A stretch of 31,714 bases of DNA from Apostichopus parvimensis (lineage: Eukaryota > Echinodermata > Holothuroidea > Aspidochirotida > Stichopodidae). The stretch covers positions 283,243-314,956 of the forward strand of contig KN882355.1 of the NCBI GenBank assembly GCA_000934455.1, written 5' to 3'. The notes under the pieces were generated by a model that was not told where the DNA came from, ran no database searches, and saw only the letters and a program-made list of their open reading frames with translations. This document shows, piece by piece, positions 31,109-31,714 of the stretch. Made by a program: the position numbers and the translations under genes. Numbering within the stretch: the stretch's first letter is position 1; each line of letters opens with the position of its first letter.

Positions 31109-31714
31109 GATGAGCTATCAGGGAGATAAACCAAGTTTGGAACAGTTACAGTAATGCATACAGTATAGATTAGGTGTTGAATGTTTAGTTTAGTTTTGTA
31201 GAAAAAAGGATCAGGAAGGACAATCAAGTCCCCATCAAGGACCCTATTGGAGAGAAGGAACCGAAGACACAAAAAATGACACCCGATTACAATGCTTAAA
31301 ATGCTTGTGTGAAGTTTCCAAAAATTTGCCTTGTTTCTCTATCACTTGTTGAAAACCACATTCCAATAGCACATTGTTCACCAGTATCCTTCAGTCTATT
31401 GGATAAGTATTAAGTGTAATACATCATACATGTATGTAACTATACTATTTCCATTTGAAATAAGCCTTTCTTCTTCACTATTTTAGCTTCTTTATCTGAT
31501 GGTTTCGAATGTTCAAATGTATATTTTAGTAACAGAAATTCAGTTAGCATTTGTTGTTTGCCAAATTATTCGTAAAATAAAGGGGAGTTTTAACTTTACA
31601 ACCTTTGCTTGTTTCTATCAATGTTATTTTTCAAGGTGTGAGTGCAGGAGGGAACTTTTCACATTTAAGGTAAGTCCCATTCCACAGTCAAGGGTGACTG
31701 AAAGCGGCTATAAA
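31109..31714. other. Upstream flank of the transposase remnant
   Basis: No gene supported. It should contain the 5' terminal repeat and promoter of the transposon if these survive; no CACTA-type end was recognised before the window stops. Confidence 0.4.

Noticed and set aside
1-31714. tRNA, rRNA or tRNA-derived SINE promoter boxes
   Set aside because: No B-box-like GGTTCGANTCC with a matching A-box and no rRNA-like sequence was seen on either strand by eye.

Overview
The window looks like non-coding and transposon-filled DNA from a marine invertebrate animal. The background is AT-rich, there are scattered AGGCCTA-type words, no bacterial operons, and the mobile element families are those common in echinoderms, lancelets, hemichordates, molluscs and cnidarians. 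The species cannot be fixed from sequence alone. I found no intact host gene. Nearly every coding stretch is a decayed mobile element, and one ~9.3 kb block is a virus-like one.

Layout. (1) 0.4-1.1 kb: the end of a Penelope-like retroelement (GIY-YIG endonuclease, minus strand) with a degenerate hammerhead-like motif nearby. (2) 1.3-10.0 kb: AT-rich sequence without genes, holding a diverged duplication (6.4/7.9 kb) and a short hairpin repeat. (3) 10.08-11.80 kb: a broken minus-strand gene with an acidic N-terminus, a C2H2-like finger and a tyrosine-recombinase-like domain. (4) 12.0-12.34 kb: a candidate MITE, followed by direct and tandem repeats. (5) 13.4-15.35 kb: a Ty1/copia pol remnant on the plus strand with a probable 3' LTR. 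(6) 16.82-26.14 kb: a Maverick/Polinton (adintovirus-like) element, all on the minus strand. (7) 26.2-26.65 kb: a tandem repeat and a GC-rich island. (8) 28.0-31.1 kb: a tnp2-type (CACTA/EnSpm-like) transposase pseudogene on the minus strand, followed by what may be a second, spliced gene of the same element.

The Polinton block reads right to left in transcription order: TATA-Inr promoter; a Cys-motif protein; a second TATA-Inr promoter; a gene ending in a PC4-like domain (with a weak WW-like motif); ~320 bp tandem repeats with polyadenylation signals; a second small PC4-like gene; a 64-residue unknown; packaging ATPase; three small or conserved unknowns; chromodomain integrase; penton-like minor capsid; pX-like basic protein; double-jelly-roll major capsid; adenain-like protease. 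The morphogenesis genes are packed with gaps of 0-65 nt or small overlaps. No protein-primed DNA polymerase B and no terminal inverted repeats were found, and most genes carry frameshifts or stops, so this is a dead and probably incomplete copy.

The most interesting parts are the early end of the Polinton. It has two promoters with the same TATA-to-initiator spacing, a stop codon lying inside the next gene's TATA box, and two PC4-like genes hidden by frameshifts.
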